Of a DNA stretch of 12,855 nt, positions 9,517-12,855 are shown one piece after another (the first letter of the stretch is position 1; each line of letters opens with the position of its first letter). The notes under the pieces are model-generated. The model saw nothing but the letters and a program-made list of their open reading frames with translations, made no database searches and had not been told where the DNA came from. The position numbers were made by a program, and so were the translations under genes. This DNA comes from an uncultured bacterium (GTDB taxonomy: Bacteria; Patescibacteriota; Minisyncoccia; Phycocordibacterales; UBA9973): positions 1 through 12,855 of the forward strand of contig CAIOXR010000071.1 of assembly GCA_903862375.1 (NCBI GenBank), read 5' to 3'.

Positions 9517-11086
9517 AGATAACAAAAACAGCATAAATAATTCAAAAATACCCGAATATGTTACACATGTAACTGAAAAGCTTGAAAAAGCTGGATTCGA
9601 GGCTTTTCTAGTTGGTGGATGTGTAAGAGATCTAATAATAGGAAGAGAGCCTAAAGATTGGGACATAACGACCAATGCAATACCAGAAGAAATAATTCCA
9701 CTATTTAAAAAAACTATATATGAGAACAAATTCGGTACAGTTGGAGTATGTATACAAAAAGAAGAAAACAGCGTTACATATGAAACAAACAATAGTGATT
9801 CAAATGAGGAAAATGATGTTACACATGAAACTAATCAGGCAAATAACGCAAAATACTACATATTAGAGGTAACACCATACAGAACTGAAGCAAAATATAC
9901 AGATAATAGGCATCCAGATCAAGTATTATTTAGTAAAAAGATAGAAGATGACTTAAAAAGACGTGATTTTACAATGAACGCCATAGCCTATAATCCACAT
10001 AAAGGACAGTTTATTGACCTTTATAAAGGACAAGATGACATAAAGGACAAAGTTGTAAGAGCAGTGGGGAACCCAAATGATAGATTCCAAGAGGATGCTC
10101 TTCGTATGCTTCGTGCGATAAGGTTATCCACAGAATTGAATTTTGCTATTTCATATGACACAATGCAAGCAGTTGTGGATAACTCAAGTTTGATAAAAAA
10201 TATTTCTTTTGAAAGAATTCGAGATGAGTTTATAAAAATAATTATGTCAGGCAATCCTGTAGCAGGAATAGGCTTACTTCAGAAGCTAGGCCTATTGAAA
10301 TACATAATTCCTGAACTAGAAGAGGGAATTGGTTGTGAACAAAAAGGTGCTCATATATATGATGTCTGGGAACATTTACTTCATGCACTTGACCATGCAG
10401 TACAGAAGAATTGGTCACTGGAGGTAAGACTAGCAGCGCTTTTCCATGATATTGGCAAGCCAAGAACTCGACGCTGGGATGGTACTAAGGCTGGTGGGGA
10501 AGGTAAATATACATTCTATGGTCATGAAGTTATCGGAGAGCGAATAACCAAACAAATACTTGAAAGACTTAAATTCCCTAAGAAAACTAGTGAATTTATA
10601 ATAAAACTCGTGAGAGGGCATATGTTCTTCTCTGATACTGAGACTATTACACTTTCAGCTGTACGCCGAGTAGTCGCAAATGTCGGTAAAGAGCACATAT
10701 GGGAGCTTATGAATGTTAGAGAATGCGACAGAGTAGGTATGAAAAAGAAAGAGGCGCCTTACCGTCTGCGTAAATACCATGCAATGATTGACCAAATACT
10801 TAGAGACCCTATTTCTGTCGGTCAGCTTGCTATCGATGGAAAGTATCTGATAGAAACGTTACACATGAAACCAGGACCACGAATGGGCTGGATATTGAGT
10901 AGTTTACTTGAAGAAGTATTAGATGACCCAATAAAAAACACAAAAGAGTACCTGATAGAGCTAGTAAAGTCTTTAGATATGCTTAATGATAGTGAGCTTA
11001 AAGCGTTGGGGGAAAGGGGTAAGGAGAAAAAAGATGAGTTGGAAGCAAAAGAAGTCAAAATGTTACACATGAAACACGGGGTATAA
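9509..11086 (+). CDS. cca: CCA tRNA nucleotidyltransferase with HD domain
   Basis: This is the class II tRNA nucleotidyltransferase that adds or repairs the 3' CCA of tRNAs. The polymerase-beta-type head has LVGGCVRD (34-41) and DWDITTNA (50-57, metal-binding D50/D52), followed by RRDFTMNAIA (151-160) and DRFQEDALRMLRAIR (191-205). A C-terminal HD phosphohydrolase domain has LFHDIGKPRTRRWD (311-324; H313/D314). An earlier frame opening at 9431 lies inside tRNA-Arg, so I take the ATG at 9509, giving 525 aa. A low-complexity Asn/Glu/Thr-rich insertion of about 30 residues (about 84-114) interrupts the normally short strand between GTVGV and YYILEVTPYRTE; it contains VTYET and VTHET, both encoded by parS-like palindromes. 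A short C-terminal tail ending MKHGV holds another. Three of the tRNAs here lack encoded CCA and depend on this enzyme. Confidence 0.95.
   Translation: MKQDNKNSINNSKIPEYVTHVTEKLEKAGFEAFLVGGCVRDLIIGREPKDWDITTNAIPEEIIPLFKKTIYENKFGTVGVCIQKEENSVTYETNNSDSNEENDVTHETNQANNAKYYILEVTPYRTEAKYTDNRHPDQVLFSKKIEDDLKRRDFTMNAIAYNPHKGQFIDLYKGQDDIKDKVVRAVGNPNDRFQEDALRMLRAIRLSTELNFAISYDTMQAVVDNSSLIKNISFERIRDEFIKIIMSGNPVAGIGLLQKLGLLKYIIPELEEGIGCEQKGAHIYDVWEHLLHALDHAVQKNWSLEVRLAALFHDIGKPRTRRWDGTKAGGEGKYTFYGHEVIGERITKQILERLKFPKKTSEFIIKLVRGHMFFSDTETITLSAVRRVVANVGKEHIWELMNVRECDRVGMKKKEAPYRLRKYHAMIDQILRDPISVGQLAIDGKYLIETLHMKPGPRMGWILSSLLEEVLDDPIKNTKEYLIELVKSLDMLNDSELKALGERGKEKKDELEAKEVKMLHMKHGV
9559..9574. other. parS-like palindrome 6
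   Basis: TGTTACACATGTAACT, in cca, encoding VTHVT (residues 18-22). Confidence 0.65.
9772..9787. other. parS-like palindrome 7
   Basis: CGTTACATATGAAACA, inside the low-complexity insertion of cca, encoding VTYET. Confidence 0.68.
9817..9832. other. parS-like palindrome 8
   Basis: TGTTACACATGAAACT, 45 bases after site 7 in the same insertion, encoding VTHET. Confidence 0.68.
10134..10182. other. Inverted pair of consensus DnaA boxes in cca
   Basis: TTATCCACA (10134-10142) and its reverse complement TGTGGATAA (10174-10182) are both perfect classical DnaA boxes, 40 bp apart. Between them, at 10147-10162, lies a weaker parS-like sequence (TATTTCATATGACACA, 14 of 16 to the array consensus). 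The pair is within coding sequence, so function at the DNA level is a hypothesis. Confidence 0.45.
10857..10872. other. parS-like palindrome 9
   Basis: CGTTACACATGAAACC, in cca but in a different codon phase from sites 6-8 (encodes LHMKP). Confidence 0.62.
11061..11076. other. parS-like palindrome 10
   Basis: TGTTACACATGAAACA, at the extreme 3' end of cca, encoding LHMKH in the same shifted phase as site 9. No further site was seen to its right. Confidence 0.7.
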
Positions 11087-11108
11087 AAAACAAAAAGGAC
11101 ATAATATA

Positions 11109-12821
11109 TTAATATATTTCTCTTTGGTAACATTTTTCACAATAAACTATCTCAGGTCTATCAGGGGAATATGATGTTTCAAATTCATTACTACAACCAT
11201 TATTCATACATTTTCGATGCCACAATTTAAGAGGATTTCTTTTCAATAACCTCTCATGATGTCTACAATTTGGACAAAGTCTGGGAATTGGTAAATTCAT
11301 GCGTTTATAAAATTGATATTCTTCTAGAATTATCTTAAATGCCTTAGTGCATTGATGACCACAGTCTTTATGAATACATTCAATTACCTTATTTATTATA
11401 TTTTCACTGACCTTATTAATATCATCTTCAATATCTTTACTATATATATCTATATTATAATTTTTTTCTTCTTTTTCTTTCCATTTATACCCAAATGCTA
11501 ATGTTTGCTGTTTAGTTAGTGGATAATATTCTTGAGCGATAGTTTCATTATATGAAAAAGGGGATAGCTCAGTAGGAAAGAACTCTCCATATTTATATAT
11601 TCTTCCTTTATTATCTACATATGGAAAATTATTCATTTGTTCAATGATTCTTGGAATTAATTCTTCATATTCTTCTTTTGAGTATTGTTTATTAAAGATG
11701 CAATATTGTTTTGACCTAAGACCAATACAACCAAATAAATTTGAAGAATTATGACAATTATAAGAATAAAAAATATTATGGCACTCATGTACACAGATAT
11801 CTGAAATAAAATTTGAAGCATTTACCCCAGAATCGATAACTTCATACATATGATCTGCGTTATCACCAACACCATAACCATCATAACTATCCTTTAATTT
11901 AATTGTGTGAGTACAAAAAGAACAATCTTCTAAGTCCTTATATGCATCAAAACATGATTTACAATTCTTTGAATTATTTATATTATCGCCTGTAACAGAA
12001 TCGCATCTGATAATATTGGCAAACCTTTTGGGGGATTTAATTTTAAAATCAATAAATTTATTTTTTAAATTTGAAAGACCTGAATTGGTATTTAGATGGA
12101 GATCAGATAATATCTTTTTATATTCTTCTTTTGTATATTGAACATTCCAAATACAATATGATTTATTTATCAAATTTACACAAGCTATACAATTACTTAA
12201 ATTCTTACAATCAGTGAGAAAATATGATTCAATACATTCAATACTTCGTTCACTGAAGAATAATCGTTGTGACTTATCACACATTACATTCTCATAACAC
12301 ATATCTTGATTAAAACCACCAAAAAGATCCATAGAATCTTTTGCTCCTATCACCCTAGTTGAATAAAAAACATTCTCTGTTTCCATAGAAGCAAAAAGTA
12401 AATAACCATTTTTTGTATTATGAACACAATTACAATATGAAGAATCTTTTACATTTTCATTCAAAAGACTAGGCAGAGGAACTATACTAAATAATTCTTT
12501 AAATTGCACAAAAAATGTTGTAGAAAAATTATAATTCTTTCCATATGTTAATAGATCAAAATCTCCTTTCCACCAGATATCCCGATCATACACAATAAGA
12601 TTATCAGAGCTGGGAAACATTGAAATAATTTCTTTGCCAGATGAATTACAAATTCTTTTGAATAATACTCTTTCGTTCCTCCAAGACATTCGTCTGATAC
12701 TTCTACACAGAGGGCAAAATGTAGGCAAAGAAACTTTCATCTTTTCGTAAAATGATAAATCATTTATTTCTAAAACAAACTCTTGTTTACAATTTTGACA
12801 TTTTTTTACTATATTATTCAT
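11109..12821 (-). CDS. CPR-type zinc-ribbon protein with Cys-rich repeats, 570 aa
   Basis: The N-terminal zinc ribbon uses CQNC (8-11) and CPLC (36-39). The C-terminal region repeats this layout with CIHKDCGHQC (482-491) and CPNC (516-519), then a further ribbon, C538/C543 and CEKC (561-564). The flanks also match: 'SFYEKMKVSLPTFCPLCR' and 'QFYKRMNLPIPRLCPNCR' show that the terminal modules are duplicates. The middle (about 125-400) is rich in Cys, Asn, Ser and aromatic residues and contains two copies of a 19-residue motif, KSYCIWNVQYTKEEYKKIL (220-238) and KQYCIFNKQYSKEEYEELI (371-389); this region may be a repeat or beta-helix fold. I recognise the type as common in CPR bacteria, where it is often misnamed as a CaiB/BaiF family protein; its function is unknown. 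No signal peptide or membrane segment is visible. The gene converges on cca with a 22-base gap. A TATAAT lies three bases before the start, too close for a standard start site. Confidence 0.85.
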   Translation of the reverse strand: MNNIVKKCQNCKQEFVLEINDLSFYEKMKVSLPTFCPLCRSIRRMSWRNERVLFKRICNSSGKEIISMFPSSDNLIVYDRDIWWKGDFDLLTYGKNYNFSTTFFVQFKELFSIVPLPSLLNENVKDSSYCNCVHNTKNGYLLFASMETENVFYSTRVIGAKDSMDLFGGFNQDMCYENVMCDKSQRLFFSERSIECIESYFLTDCKNLSNCIACVNLINKSYCIWNVQYTKEEYKKILSDLHLNTNSGLSNLKNKFIDFKIKSPKRFANIIRCDSVTGDNINNSKNCKSCFDAYKDLEDCSFCTHTIKLKDSYDGYGVGDNADHMYEVIDSGVNASNFISDICVHECHNIFYSYNCHNSSNLFGCIGLRSKQYCIFNKQYSKEEYEELIPRIIEQMNNFPYVDNKGRIYKYGEFFPTELSPFSYNETIAQEYYPLTKQQTLAFGYKWKEKEEKNYNIDIYSKDIEDDINKVSENIINKVIECIHKDCGHQCTKAFKIILEEYQFYKRMNLPIPRLCPNCRHHERLLKRNPLKLWHRKCMNNGCSNEFETSYSPDRPEIVYCEKCYQREIY

Positions 12822-12855
12822 AAAATTATATTTTTATATATTGAAACTACTTACA

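Noticed and set aside
8114..11076. DNA uptake sequences as the explanation for the palindromes
   Set aside because: Uptake sequences are dispersed genome-wide and usually not palindromic. Here the sites are confined to 3 kb of a 12.8-kb window and one is nearly canonical parS. A genome scan could reopen this.
1..12855. Recoded UGA (as in Gracilibacteria/Absconditabacteria)
   Set aside because: Only TAA and TAG stops were seen, but all housekeeping genes are full length under the standard code with no in-frame TGA, so recoding is not indicated.
1..12855. CRISPR array or insertion sequence
   Set aside because: No regularly spaced identical repeats with unique spacers, and no transposase gene, were seen.

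Overview
The window is AT-rich, with compact genes that mostly lack a Shine-Dalgarno sequence. It looks like the chromosome of a Candidate Phyla Radiation (Patescibacteria) bacterium, probably of the Parcubacteria group. The clearest marker is a large Cys-rich zinc-ribbon protein with repeated 'YCI.N.QY.KEEY' segments (11109-12821), a type I associate with these genomes. The assignment is made from memory and was not searched. All genes seen end in TAA or TAG.

Left part (1-4.2 kb): a small hypothetical gene on the minus strand, then a housekeeping proteostasis/RNA run on the plus strand: trigger factor (tig, with a short His-rich linker where the PPIase domain should be), clpP, and RNase Y (rny). 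Between tig and clpP is a 139-nt structured element (copy A). Middle part (4.2-7.0 kb): a predicted winged-helix protein on the minus strand, a small Cys-rich hypothetical, an HU-family gene with a structured leader, a second copy of the structured element (copy B), and a ZIP metal transporter on the minus strand.

RNA-rich part (7.0-7.95 kb): tRNA-Pro(UGG), preceded by a perfect copy of its own 5' half, then tRNA-Gly(UCC). The tRNA-Gly acceptor strand is built into a 26-bp inverted repeat with a terminator at its core. Next comes a block of about 290 nt that looks like tandem, expanded, degenerate tRNA-Gly copies. A very strong promoter then drives a short structured transcript encoding a 40-residue lipoprotein.

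Right part (7.9-12.8 kb): yraN, an AT-rich intergenic region with inverted DnaA-box-like motifs, tRNA-Gly(GCC), an HTH/LAGLIDADG-like gene, tRNA-Arg(UCG) followed 12 nt later by cca (tRNA nucleotidyltransferase with an HD domain), and the zinc-ribbon gene. Across 8.1-11.1 kb I find ten copies, plus one weaker one, of a 16-bp palindrome. One copy matches the ParB-binding parS site at 15 of 16 positions. The copies lie in several reading frames and on both coding strands, and two sit inside a low-complexity insertion in the CCA enzyme. I found none elsewhere in the window. With four DnaA-box matches in the same 3 kb, this suggests a centromere and possibly a replication-origin region threaded through genes. 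It is the strongest unusual signal here.

How the parts relate: the genes are ordinary information-processing and quality-control functions (folding, proteolysis, RNA decay, nucleoid, tRNA maturation). The unusual content is in DNA- and RNA-level structure: the parS-like array, two families of structured repeats with compensatory changes, duplicated tRNA pieces, and promoters whose -10 boxes sit 6 nt before the ATG, implying leaderless mRNAs.
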